From a virus, in IMG/VR virus record IMGVR_UViG_3300034071_000233, positions 1 through 22,819 of that record: DNA of 22,819 nucleotides, one strand, 5' to 3'. A program made the position numbers and the translations under genes. The notes below the pieces were generated by a model. The model did not search any database. It saw nothing but the letters and a program-made list of their open reading frames with translations, and had not been told where the DNA came from. This document shows positions 8,561-15,802 of this stretch, in pieces. How positions within the stretch are numbered: the first letter of the stretch is position 1; each line of letters begins with the position of its first letter.

Positions 8561-9016
8561 ATGCCTAACACTAAAGCTGTCGGTGTTGCCTTCTCTGATC
8601 CCGAACTCGTTGCTGGCACGACCATCACGGGTGCGACGATCAGTGGAGGCACTATCTCAGGCGCTACTTCGGTCAGCGCGAGCGACATCACGACGACCGG
8701 CGGGCTGTATCTGAAATCGGCTACAGTCGCGGCGGCGGGCACTAATCAGGCGACGGCCGCGGCTGTTTCTGATGGTTTCACGCTTGTCTCGGGGGCGGAC
8801 GGCACCAAGGGTGTTGTTTTGCCGGCAGCTATTGCTGGCCGCACAGTCATCCTTAAAAATAATACTGCCGCAGTTCTAAAAGTTTGGCCGGCTTCAGGCG
8901 ATGGCATTAACGCCATCACCGTCGATTCAAACTTTACGATGACTAATCTTACGGCTTGTATGTACGTCGCATACGATTCGACTACTTGGTATTCTATCCC
9001 ATTGGTCGCGTCTTAA
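8561..9016 (+). CDS. Probable head fibre or decoration protein
   Basis: A 151-residue protein with AGGAGAAGG just upstream. Residues about 19-40 form a five-residue periodic stretch (TTITGATISGGTISGATS), as seen in thin triple-stranded beta fibres. The C-terminal domain (VVLPAAIAGRTVILKNN to TWYSIPLVAS) looks like a small beta domain. Its ending, YVAYDSTTWYS, resembles the ending of the fibre encoded at 9969-11000 (VMTYDVTTTKWYPSY). With the preceding gene it lies between two cUNCGg hairpins, so the pair may be expressed as a unit. Probably a slender head appendage; this is inference. Confidence 0.58.
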   Translation: MPNTKAVGVAFSDPELVAGTTITGATISGGTISGATSVSASDITTTGGLYLKSATVAAAGTNQATAAAVSDGFTLVSGADGTKGVVLPAAIAGRTVILKNNTAAVLKVWPASGDGINAITVDSNFTMTNLTACMYVAYDSTTWYSIPLVAS

Positions 9017-9027
9017 GCTAATCCTAC

Positions 9028-9047
9028 GGGCGGGCTACGGCCCGCCT
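9028..9047 (+). terminator. cUACGg hairpin
   Basis: GGCGGGC (9029-9035) pairs with GCCCGCC (9040-9046) around a UACG tetraloop; a G-T pair extends the stem to 9028-9047. It lies 12 bases after the stop of the head-fibre candidate and 22 bases before the next start. No good T-run follows (GGCCCTTTCC), so it may be a weak terminator or an RNA processing or stability element. Confidence 0.6.
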
Positions 9048-9068
9048 GGCCCTTTCCATAGGTGAAAA

Positions 9069-9314
9069 ATGGCCCTGATTTATTTGCGTCATGCGCGTCA
9101 TGGCGTTAAGATCGCTACGCTAGAAATGGAAGCCGAAGCCGACGAAGAAAACGGCTGGGAAAGGTTCGATCCGAATGACGACAACGGCGGGCGATCAGAT
9201 CAACGGAGCCCTGAGACTTCTGGGCGTCCTCGCAGAAGGCGAAACGCCTTCAGCCGAGACGGCGCAGGACGCGCTGACGGCGTTGAATCAGATGATCGAT
9301 TCGTGGATTACTGA
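9069..9314 (+). CDS. Small phage protein overlapping the gp4-like gene
   Basis: An 81-residue reading frame with AGGTGA just before its ATG. The first 38 residues (ALIYLRHARHGVKIATLEME, then an acidic stretch and NGWERFDPNDD) look like a genuine conserved small phage protein. From base 9175 the frame overlaps the start of the gp4-like gene for 140 bases in another frame. There its sequence becomes R/D/G-rich and reads like a by-product of the other frame. The gene is therefore probably real, but its C-terminal half may be tolerated rather than functional. Function unknown. Confidence 0.6.
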   Translation: MALIYLRHARHGVKIATLEMEAEADEENGWERFDPNDDNGGRSDQRSPETSGRPRRRRNAFSRDGAGRADGVESDDRFVDY

Positions 9315-9969
9315 GCGGCTGTCTGTATTTGCCACGCAGGATCAGATGTTCACATGGCCGTCTGGCGTCCGTGAATTGGCAATCGGCCCTACGGGCGACG
9401 TTATGTTAACGAATGCGGTGCTTTCCACTCAAACCGAAGTCCCGCTTACTACTCAAAACTCTATAGAAATTCTTGCCACTATTTTGGGCGGCCGCCCTAT
9501 TTTGGTGGATGACTCTACCTATTTCCGCGACCCGCAGACTAATGTGTCCTACGGGCTAAAGTTAATCAATCAACAGCAATATAATGGTATTGCGGTTAAA
9601 ACCGTCACCAGCACATACCCGCAGGTTATGTGGGTGAATATGTCTTTTCCCAACATGACCATGACGGTGTATCCCGTCCCGCTTAGATCTCTCGAGTTTC
9701 ACCTTATATCCGTCTCGCCGCTCAGCGCGCCGGCTACTTTGGCGACGCCGCTATCTTTTCCGCCGGGCTATCTGCGGGCGTTCCGCTATAATTTGGCTTG
9801 CGAAATGGCCCCAGAATTTGGTGTCGAGCCATCGGCGCAGGTCCAGCGGATTGCGATGTATAGCAAGAGAAACCTCAAGAGAATCAACAACCCAGACGAC
9901 ATCATGGCGCTGCCCTACAGCATCGTGGGAACACGTCAGCGCTATAACATCTACGCGGGGAATTACTAA
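9175..9969 (+). CDS. gp4-like tail accessory factor / head-completion protein
   Basis: A 264-residue protein resembling the P22 gp4 family, which binds below the portal, extends the channel and helps retain packaged DNA. The helical N-terminus (TTAGDQINGALRLLGVLAEG, then ALNQMIDSW) is the recognisable part. The middle is beta-rich, and the end is helical and basic (QRIAMYSKRNLKRIN). It is longer than P22 gp4 (166 residues), so it may include an additional domain. A purine-rich GGGAAAGG (9157-9164) lies 10 bases before the ATG. The gp10-like gene lies two genes downstream, as expected for a podoviral tail-machine module. Confidence 0.75.
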   Translation: MTTTAGDQINGALRLLGVLAEGETPSAETAQDALTALNQMIDSWITERLSVFATQDQMFTWPSGVRELAIGPTGDVMLTNAVLSTQTEVPLTTQNSIEILATILGGRPILVDDSTYFRDPQTNVSYGLKLINQQQYNGIAVKTVTSTYPQVMWVNMSFPNMTMTVYPVPLRSLEFHLISVSPLSAPATLATPLSFPPGYLRAFRYNLACEMAPEFGVEPSAQVQRIAMYSKRNLKRINNPDDIMALPYSIVGTRQRYNIYAGNY

Positions 9970-11000
9970 TGACTACCATTAAGATCGCTGACCTGCCGGT
10001 CGCTACTAGTGTCGCTGACATTGCCGTCCTTCCTGTTGTTCAAGGCGACATCACGCAGCAGGCAACCAAAGCTACATTTCTTACTGGCGTAACACTTACG
10101 AATCCAAATATAGGAACGCCGTCAGCGGGCACGCTTACTAACTGTGTTGGATTGCCTATCGACGGCGGGACTTTTGGCACGCTTCCGGTTAACCGAGGGG
10201 GTACCGGAGTCACGTCATTAGGCGCAAACGTAGTCACTTTTTTGCAGACGCCTACTTCAGCTAATTTAGCTGCGGCGCTTACTGACGAAACAGGTTCAGG
10301 CAGTGCTGTTTTTGCCACGTCGCCGACACTTGTGACGCCAGTGCTTGGCGTAGCGACAGCTACCAGCGTCAATAAAGTGGCCATAACCGCACCTGCTACT
10401 TCCGCCACACTTACTATTGCCAACGGTAAAACTTTCACAGCCAACAATTCTCTCACGCTGGCGGGCGTGGACGCCAAGACGCTGACGGTCAACAATTCTC
10501 TCACGCTGGCGGGCGTGGACGCCAAGACGCTAACCGTCAACAACTCGCTGACGTTGGCGGGCGTGGACGCCAAGACGCTAACCGTCAACAACTCGCTGAC
10601 GTTGGCGGGCACCGACGCGACTGTTATGACGTTTCCGACCACGAGCGCGACGATCGCGCGGACGGACGCGGCGCAGACTTTTACCGGCGATCAAACTTAT
10701 TCTGGATCGCAGATTGTTGCCGGTCTAAGAGCTAGTAGTGCTGCTGCTCCTACCATTGCCAGTGCGGCTACTATTGCTCCGACCACGCAGATTGTTTTTA
10801 TTAGCGGCACGGCAGCTATTGATACGATTACGCCGCCGTCTCCTATATCCCTTGGTGGCGGTCAGATCACGCTAATTCCCACGGGTCTATTTACCACGAC
10901 TACCGCCGGCAATATCGCTCTGGCGTCTACGGCCGTCGTTAGCCGGGCGTTAGTGATGACCTATGACGTTACCACCACTAAATGGTATCCGAGCTACTAA
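9969..11000 (+). CDS. Tail fibre-like protein with tandem 16-residue repeats
   Basis: A 343-residue fibrous protein. The N-terminus (TIKIADLPVATSV then LPVVQGDITQQAT) resembles the N-terminal domain of the tailspike at 1907. A widespread phage fibre motif follows (NPNIGTPSAGTLTNC, and DETGSGSAVFATSPTLVTP). Residues 159-214 hold three full copies and one partial copy of a 16-residue unit (NNSLTLAGVDAKTLTV), and the C-terminus is a small beta domain ending KWYPSY. Likely a trimeric beta-structured fibre attached to the tail complex, given its place between the gp4-like and gp10-like genes. No enzymatic residues are evident. Its stop directly abuts the next ATG. Confidence 0.72.
   Translation: MTTIKIADLPVATSVADIAVLPVVQGDITQQATKATFLTGVTLTNPNIGTPSAGTLTNCVGLPIDGGTFGTLPVNRGGTGVTSLGANVVTFLQTPTSANLAAALTDETGSGSAVFATSPTLVTPVLGVATATSVNKVAITAPATSATLTIANGKTFTANNSLTLAGVDAKTLTVNNSLTLAGVDAKTLTVNNSLTLAGVDAKTLTVNNSLTLAGTDATVMTFPTTSATIARTDAAQTFTGDQTYSGSQIVAGLRASSAAAPTIASAATIAPTTQIVFISGTAAIDTITPPSPISLGGGQITLIPTGLFTTTTAGNIALASTAVVSRALVMTYDVTTTKWYPSY
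10443..10610 (+). repeat. 48-bp in-frame tandem repeat, 3.5 copies
   Basis: Three full 48-bp copies (10443-10490, 10491-10538, 10539-10586) are followed by a 24-bp partial copy (10587-10610). The first two share the codon choice AACAATTCTCTCACGCTG, while the third and partial copies use AACAACTCGCTGACGTTG, so the array has mixed histories. All copies stay in frame within the fibre gene and encode the 16-residue unit. It probably sets fibre length and could change copy number by recombination. Confidence 0.9.
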
Positions 11001-12530
11001 ATGAAAACGCCGATCTTAGGCTCATCTTATGTTACCCGCAGCATTAACGCTGCGAACAGCCGTATGGTGAATTTATATCCTGAAATTGTGCCTGAAGGGG
11101 GTAAGGAGCCCGCATATCTTATGCGCGCTCCCGGTCTGCGGCTGTTGCAAACTCTAGGTAGTGGGCCTATCAGAGGTCTCTGGACCTACAATGGGTATGG
11201 GTTTGCCGTTTCCGGCGATAAACTATACCGCATAGATTCATCGTGGAACGTGGCCATCAAAGGGACGGTGTCTGGAACCGGCCCTGTCAGCATGGTCGAT
11301 AACGGAACGCAGCTATTCATTGCCTGTAATGGTCCGAGCTATATCTACAATTTGACCACAGATGCTTTTGCGCAGATAACAGACGCCGATTTTCCGGGCG
11401 CGGTTACGGTCGGCTATCTGGACGGCTATTTTGTCTTCACTGAGCCAAACAGCCAAAGATTCTGGGTCACATCCTTGTTGGATGGTCTTTCGGTAGATCC
11501 TCTGGATTTTGCTAGCGCTGAAGGATCCCCGGATGGGCTCATATCTCTTATTGTGGATCACCGCGAGGTTTGGCTCTTCGGCACCAATTCAGTCGAGGTC
11601 TGGTATAACGCCGGGCTACAAGATTTTCCGCTGGCGCGTATTCAGGGCGCGTTCAACGAGTTGGGCTGCGCTGCGACATATTCTGTCGCGAAGCTGGACA
11701 ATGGGCTTTTTTGGTTAGGCGCGGACGCGCGCGGTAAAGGCGTTGTCTATAGATCGGATGGCTACACGGGCAAACGCGTCAGCACGCACGCCGTTGAGTG
11801 GCATATTCAGCAGTATTCCGATATATCGGACGCAATAGGGTATACATATCAGCAAGATGGGCACGCTTTTTATGTTTTGATATTCCCTACAGCTAACACA
11901 ACATGGGTATATGATGTGGCTACCGGCACATGGCATGAGCGCGCCGGATGGGAGTATGAACAATTCACGCGCCACCGTAGTAATTGTCAGATGGCATTTA
12001 ATGGCGAGATTGTTGTCGGGGATTATCAAAACGGCAATATCTACGCTTTTGACATGGAAGATTACACGGACAACGGAAACGTACAAAAGTGGCTTCGTCG
12101 TTGGCGCGCGCTTCCAATGGGGCAGAATGATCTCAAGCGCACAACCCAACATAGTCTACAACTCGATTGTGAAACTGGTGTCGGATTAGACGGATATGAT
12201 TATGACACCGTTATTGTAGACTTGTTGGCTGCTGAATCAGGCCCTTTGATAACCACTGAATCTGGCGACAATATTCTTTTAGAAATTAATGTTACGGTTG
12301 GCGCTAATCCACAGGTTATGCTTCGTTGGTCTGACGACGGCGGCCATACATGGTCCAGCGAGCATTGGAAGTCTATGGGTAAAATAGGCCGTTATGGGTT
12401 TAGAACTATTTGGCGACGGTTAGGTATGACCATGAAAATCCGCGACCGGGTATATGAAGTATCAGGAACGGACCCAGTCAAAATCGCCATCATGGGCGCG
12501 GAACTTATTCTGAGTAATACGAATGCCTAG
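11001..12530 (+). CDS. gp10-like tail hub / DNA stabilisation protein
   Basis: A 509-residue protein of the P22 gp10 type (472 residues in P22), the hub protein below gp4 that plugs the tail and positions spikes and needle. The start (TPILGSSYVTRSINAANSRM and VNLYPE) is characteristic. The body has repeated W/Y/G beta motifs consistent with a beta-propeller (GLWTYNGYGFAVSGDKLYRI, LFIACNG, GEIVVGDYQNGNIYAFD). The C-terminus contains LRWSDDGGHTWS, an Asp-box-like loop. The ATG follows immediately after the previous stop, and its last 8 bases overlap the next gene. It is flanked by gp4-like and gp26-position genes, as in P22. Confidence 0.85.
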   Translation: MKTPILGSSYVTRSINAANSRMVNLYPEIVPEGGKEPAYLMRAPGLRLLQTLGSGPIRGLWTYNGYGFAVSGDKLYRIDSSWNVAIKGTVSGTGPVSMVDNGTQLFIACNGPSYIYNLTTDAFAQITDADFPGAVTVGYLDGYFVFTEPNSQRFWVTSLLDGLSVDPLDFASAEGSPDGLISLIVDHREVWLFGTNSVEVWYNAGLQDFPLARIQGAFNELGCAATYSVAKLDNGLFWLGADARGKGVVYRSDGYTGKRVSTHAVEWHIQQYSDISDAIGYTYQQDGHAFYVLIFPTANTTWVYDVATGTWHERAGWEYEQFTRHRSNCQMAFNGEIVVGDYQNGNIYAFDMEDYTDNGNVQKWLRRWRALPMGQNDLKRTTQHSLQLDCETGVGLDGYDYDTVIVDLLAAESGPLITTESGDNILLEINVTVGANPQVMLRWSDDGGHTWSSEHWKSMGKIGRYGFRTIWRRLGMTMKIRDRVYEVSGTDPVKIAIMGAELILSNTNA

Positions 12531-13449
12531 CCCAGTAAATATTACTCAGATACCGGCTCTGCGGGTTCCCATTATTGACCCCAGAACAGGGTTGATCTCG
12601 CGCGAATGGTATTTGTTTTTCTTTAGCCTGTTCAATCTGGCCGGCGCAGGCAGCAACCCCATATCGCTGACAGATTTGCAGGTCGGTCCGGCCGATTCTA
12701 TCCTGTCGACACAACAAACTCTCATCGATTCAGCTCTTCAGGCACTCAGCGTAACGCCGGATGAACCGGGCTGGTCGTCCGCGCAAGCATCTGTTGAGAA
12801 CGCTCTTCAAGCTCTTAACGTAACGCCGGGCGACCCAAATTGGTCCTCGGCGCAGGCCTCTGTTGAGAATGCTCTTCAGGCTCTTGGCGTAACGCCGCCC
12901 AGCGCTGAATGGATTTCGCAGCAGATGTCCGTGTTTAACGGGCTCGACGCTCTCGCTGTAGCACCATCCTACACACCTCAAAATCCTGACACGCGCTACG
13001 GCGTGTTTTCGGACACTACTACACAGACGGCAGCAGTAATAAATACTGCCTACGCGGTTACATTTAATACGACAGATTTATCTGATGGCGTCTATATAGG
13101 CTCCCCTACGTCGCGGGTGTATGTAGATAGATTGGGCGTTTATAATTTCCAGTTCTCGGCGCAGTTGGATAAAGCTGGCGGCGGGGCAGACAATGTCTGG
13201 ATATGGGCTGATATTAATGGCACAACGCAAGCAAACACCGGCACTAAAGTCACTCTTGCTGGCAATAACGCTGCCGCTGTTGCGGCGTGGAATTTCGTGT
13301 TTCGTATGAACGCGGGTGACTATTTTCGACTTATGTGGTCTACTGACGACACGGCCTGTCAAATAACAGCGGCTGCGGCTGCGGCACCTGTCCCTGCTAT
13401 CCCGTCTGTCATTTTGACTGTGACCGATAACATAGGAATTACACGTTAA
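12523..13449 (+). CDS. Tail protein in the gp26 (needle) position, repeat stalk and jelly-roll-like tip
   Basis: A 308-residue protein. The N-terminus has a phage motif (IDPRTGLISREWYLFFFSLF, residues 18-37). Residues 71-139 hold three 23-residue repeats, with a degenerate fourth, in A/L/Q/S-rich sequence compatible with helices. Residues about 158-308 form a beta domain (SRVYVDRLGVYNFQFSAQLD, then FRMNAGDYFRLMWSTDD) resembling C1q/TNF-like jelly rolls. In P22-like phages the gene after gp10 is the gp26 needle, and the Sf6 needle ends in a TNF-like knob, so this could be the functional counterpart. There is no clear sequence match to gp26. It overlaps the gp10-like gene by 8 bases and has a weak ribosome site. 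Confidence 0.65.
   Translation: MPSPVNITQIPALRVPIIDPRTGLISREWYLFFFSLFNLAGAGSNPISLTDLQVGPADSILSTQQTLIDSALQALSVTPDEPGWSSAQASVENALQALNVTPGDPNWSSAQASVENALQALGVTPPSAEWISQQMSVFNGLDALAVAPSYTPQNPDTRYGVFSDTTTQTAAVINTAYAVTFNTTDLSDGVYIGSPTSRVYVDRLGVYNFQFSAQLDKAGGGADNVWIWADINGTTQANTGTKVTLAGNNAAAVAAWNFVFRMNAGDYFRLMWSTDDTACQITAAAAAAPVPAIPSVILTVTDNIGITR
12733..12939 (+). repeat. 69-bp in-frame tandem repeat, 3 copies
   Basis: Copies at 12733-12801, 12802-12870 and 12871-12939 encode a 23-residue unit of the form ALQAL.VTP.....SSAQASVEN. The third copy is diverged, and a degenerate start of a fourth (GLDALAVAP) follows. Whole-codon periodicity keeps the frame, so copy number could vary and alter the length of the stalk in this tail protein. 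Confidence 0.85.
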
Positions 13450-14324
13450 TGGCTAACCTTGGCCCCGCCCCCAAAGCACAGTTTTTTACCGCTGCCGGAC
13501 AGCCTCTTGTCGGCGGTAAGGTGTATACCTACGCGGCGGGAACCACTACGCCATTGGCGACGTATACGAGTTCGTCTGCGTCTTCGGCTAACCCCAACCC
13601 CATAATTCTGGACGGCCGGGGCGAATGCAATATCTGGTTTTCGCCTGCGTCAGCCTACAAGATCAAATTGACGGATTCGAACGACGTAGAGATATATGTC
13701 GTTGATAATATTACTAGCGCCGGGTATGTTTCTGGCGGGTCCATAATCAATAGTTCTATTGTCAACGGAACTATGTCTGGCTCGGCACTGTCTGGCGTAA
13801 CTATAGCCAACAGCAGCATAAATAGCAGCAGCATAAATAGCAGCAGCATAAACAACACTGTTATCGGCGCTACAACGCCTACGACCGCTACATTCACCAC
13901 TTTTTCTGGTTCTTGGGCGTCCCTGCCGGCGGGCACGCGCATGTTGTTCGTTCAGACTGCGGCTCCAACAGGTTGGGTAAAATCAACGACGGATAACAAT
14001 AAAGCGTTGCGTATTGTCTCTGGAACGGCCGGAACTGGCGGTTCAGTAGCATTTACAACGGCGTTTGCTTCTCAAGCTATTACTGGCACTGTGGACGGCC
14101 ATGTGCTTACGGAGGCTCAAATTCCTTCGCATACCCATTCATATACCGCTGGCGGCGGCGTTATCGGCGTGGCGGCTGGCACTAGCTATAATGTGTTATG
14201 GAGCCCTGGCGGGGCGACGACGGGCGCTACGGGCGGCGCAAACGCTCATACGCATGGTCTCACTGCCGCAGCTATTAACTTAGCCGTTCAGTATGTAGAC
14301 GCTATTATAGCGGTGAAAGACTAA
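13449..14324 (+). CDS. Tail fibre with collar-type tip and two HxH motifs
   Basis: A 291-residue fibre. The N-terminal domain (AQFFTAAGQPLVGGKVYTYA, then NIWFSPASAYKIKLTDSNDV) is a common phage fibre anchor. The middle (about 95-150) is a five-residue periodic region (NSSIN, SSSIN), then a TTPTTATFTTF junction. The C-terminal domain begins near PAGTRMLFVQTAAPTGWVK, as in tail-collar or short-tail-fibre tips. It contains H228-T-H230 and H267-T-H269; HxH pairs of this kind bind metal along the axis of T4-type fibre tips. Probably a trimeric receptor-binding fibre. The ATG shares one base with the previous stop. Confidence 0.8.
   Translation: MANLGPAPKAQFFTAAGQPLVGGKVYTYAAGTTTPLATYTSSSASSANPNPIILDGRGECNIWFSPASAYKIKLTDSNDVEIYVVDNITSAGYVSGGSIINSSIVNGTMSGSALSGVTIANSSINSSSINSSSINNTVIGATTPTTATFTTFSGSWASLPAGTRMLFVQTAAPTGWVKSTTDNNKALRIVSGTAGTGGSVAFTTAFASQAITGTVDGHVLTEAQIPSHTHSYTAGGGVIGVAAGTSYNVLWSPGGATTGATGGANAHTHGLTAAAINLAVQYVDAIIAVKD
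13809..13853 (+). repeat. 15-bp in-frame tandem repeat, 3 copies
   Basis: Three near-identical 15-bp units (13809-13823, 13824-13838, 13839-13853) of the form AGCAGCAGCATAAAT encode NSSIN, SSSIN, SSSIN within the fibre shaft. The five-residue period continues imperfectly on either side, consistent with a beta-fibre shaft grown by slippage. Confidence 0.85.
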
Positions 14325-14599
14325 TGGAACTTAAAAACGGGAATTTTTGTCCGCTTATCAAAAAGGATTGCGTGCAACTTAAATGCGCGTGGTTTACGCT
14401 TTTGCGCGGGACAAACCCCAACACTGGCAAAGAAGTCGATGAGTGGATGTGCGCTGTGACAGCATTGCCCATGCTTCAGATTGAAGTGGCTAAAGAAGTG
14501 CGTCAGGGCGCAGCCGCCACCGAATCGTTCCGAAATGAAGTTGTGTCTATAAATCAACAGGCTATGATAGATTCTATCGGCCTTAAACGTCTATCATAA
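14324..14599 (+). CDS. Small four-cysteine phage protein of unknown function
   Basis: A 91-residue protein whose ATG shares one base with the fibre stop. Four cysteines, C9, C16, C21 and C43, are arranged C-x6-C-x4-C-x21-C in the N-terminal half, followed by a helical segment (LPMLQIEVAKEVRQGAAATE) and SFRNEVV. I recognise this pattern from conserved hypothetical proteins near tail-fibre genes, but no function is known to me. The cysteines could bind zinc or an iron-sulphur cluster. Coupling to the fibre suggests a role in fibre folding or assembly, which is inference. Confidence 0.68.
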   Translation: MELKNGNFCPLIKKDCVQLKCAWFTLLRGTNPNTGKEVDEWMCAVTALPMLQIEVAKEVRQGAAATESFRNEVVSINQQAMIDSIGLKRLS

Positions 14600-14607
14600 G
14601 GTGCGCC

Positions 14608-14943
14608 ATGACCGTTACCCCCACAAATATTATCCCGTCTAAAATTGCGGAGAATGTGCAGACCACGCAGTATACGTCGTCTGGCGTTACGACCATTATA
14701 GACAAACTGACGGCGACTAACTATAGCGCCACATCAGCGACGATTAGCGTCAATCTTGTGACTGTGACGGACACGGCGGGCAATCAAAACTTGATCGTCA
14801 AGACCAAGACGCTCCAGCCAAGCGAGTGTTATACATTCCCAGAGATCGTTGGACATATCTTGTCTAACGGTAGCTTCATCTCGACCGTAGCCAGCGCGGC
14901 TACGAGCATTAATATCCGCGCCAGTGGCCGCGTGGTGACGTAA
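14608..14943 (+). CDS. Small beta-sandwich phage protein
   Basis: A 111-residue protein with AAGGTG just before its ATG. It reads as alternating beta strands (TTQYTSSGVTTIIDKLTATN, ATISVNLVTVTD, SINIRASGRVV) and resembles a widespread family of small phage proteins in virion gene blocks. No signal peptide, membrane span or catalytic motif is visible. It lies between the fibre-associated small protein and the ejection genes, so a minor virion or decoration role is likely but unproven. Confidence 0.65.
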   Translation: MTVTPTNIIPSKIAENVQTTQYTSSGVTTIIDKLTATNYSATSATISVNLVTVTDTAGNQNLIVKTKTLQPSECYTFPEIVGHILSNGSFISTVASAATSINIRASGRVVT

Positions 14944-14979
14944 TAAAAGCCGTGTGGTATAACGTGGCAGGAGATTAAA

Positions 14980-15792
14980 ATGGACCCGTTTACAATGGCC
15001 CTTTTGGGCAGCACGGCTACAAGCGCCATTGGTGGATTGCTTGGCCAGCGCGCTTCAAGCCGCGCCGCCGGAGAGCAGTCGCAGGCGTCCATGATGTCGG
15101 CGCTTCTTCAGGCGCAGCAGGCGCAAGCGGCGCGGGAGCAGCAGGAAAAATATTTTAATATCGCCAAGAGCGGATACGACCCGTATCAGCAGTTTGGCAC
15201 GGAATCGCTAAACCGTTACGCGACGCTCATGGGTCTTCGGCCGGGAGAAGGATCTGGTAGCTTAATGGCTCAGCCAACGCTTGACCAGCTCCAGATGGAT
15301 CCCGGATATGCGTTCCGCGAGCAACAGGGCATGCAGGCTGTCAATCGCACGGCGGCGGCGCAGGCGGGGCTTCAGTCCGGCGCGGCGCTAAAAGCCGCGC
15401 AGCGGTTTGGCCAAGATCTAGCTTCAACCGAATACGGCAATGCATATAATCGGTTCATGCAGAACCGCGCTAATCAGATTAATATGTTACAAGGTGGCGT
15501 TCAGACTGGATTTGGAGCAGCGCAAGGCGTCGGCAATTTGGCGACTGGCACAGGCACCAATATCGCCAATACGATGATAGGCGCGGGTCAGGCGCTTGGT
15601 ACTGGCATTGAACAAGCCGGTCAGGCTCGCGCGTCTGGCTACATGGGCGGCGCATCCGCGCTTCAGTCCGCGCTTCAAGCGCCGGCTCAGAACTATATGG
15701 CGTACTCGATGATGAATCGGTTTTCGCCGCAAAGTGCGGGGCCGACTGGAACTTATTCATTTGGCGGACAGCAAGTCCCGTATTTTGGCTAA
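14980..15792 (+). CDS. gp7-like DNA ejection (internal virion) protein
   Basis: A 270-residue protein with AGGAG upstream. The N-terminus has a glycine/alanine-rich hydrophobic stretch (ALLGSTATSAIGGLLG), then long Q/A-rich helices and the motif SGYDPYQQFGTESLNRYATL. The second half is glycine, alanine and glutamine-rich with repeated short motifs and ends in an extended GTYSFGGQQVPYFG. This composition and the position, first of three similar genes after the tail block, match the P22 gp7/gp20/gp16 ejection proteins, which are packaged in the head and leave with the DNA to form a trans-envelope conduit. Confidence 0.72.
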   Translation: MDPFTMALLGSTATSAIGGLLGQRASSRAAGEQSQASMMSALLQAQQAQAAREQQEKYFNIAKSGYDPYQQFGTESLNRYATLMGLRPGEGSGSLMAQPTLDQLQMDPGYAFREQQGMQAVNRTAAAQAGLQSGAALKAAQRFGQDLASTEYGNAYNRFMQNRANQINMLQGGVQTGFGAAQGVGNLATGTGTNIANTMIGAGQALGTGIEQAGQARASGYMGGASALQSALQAPAQNYMAYSMMNRFSPQSAGPTGTYSFGGQQVPYFG

Positions 15793-15802
15793 GGATTAAT
15801 CT

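Noticed and set aside
10040-10642. 200-codon minus-strand frame with repeated VSELLTVSVLASTPA
   Set aside because: The repeats are the reverse reading of the 48-bp array in the fibre gene; there is no independent support.
11715-12152. 145-codon minus-strand frame inside the gp10-like gene
   Set aside because: The plus-strand gp10-like protein is convincing here, and the reverse frame has no motif or start signal.
12733-12939. 69-bp repeats considered as a replication origin or attachment site
   Set aside because: The period is whole-codon, and divergence follows the protein unit, so this is a protein repeat.
13809-13853. Short regular repeats considered as a CRISPR or iteron array
   Set aside because: The 15-bp units have no spacers and encode a five-residue fibre period in frame.
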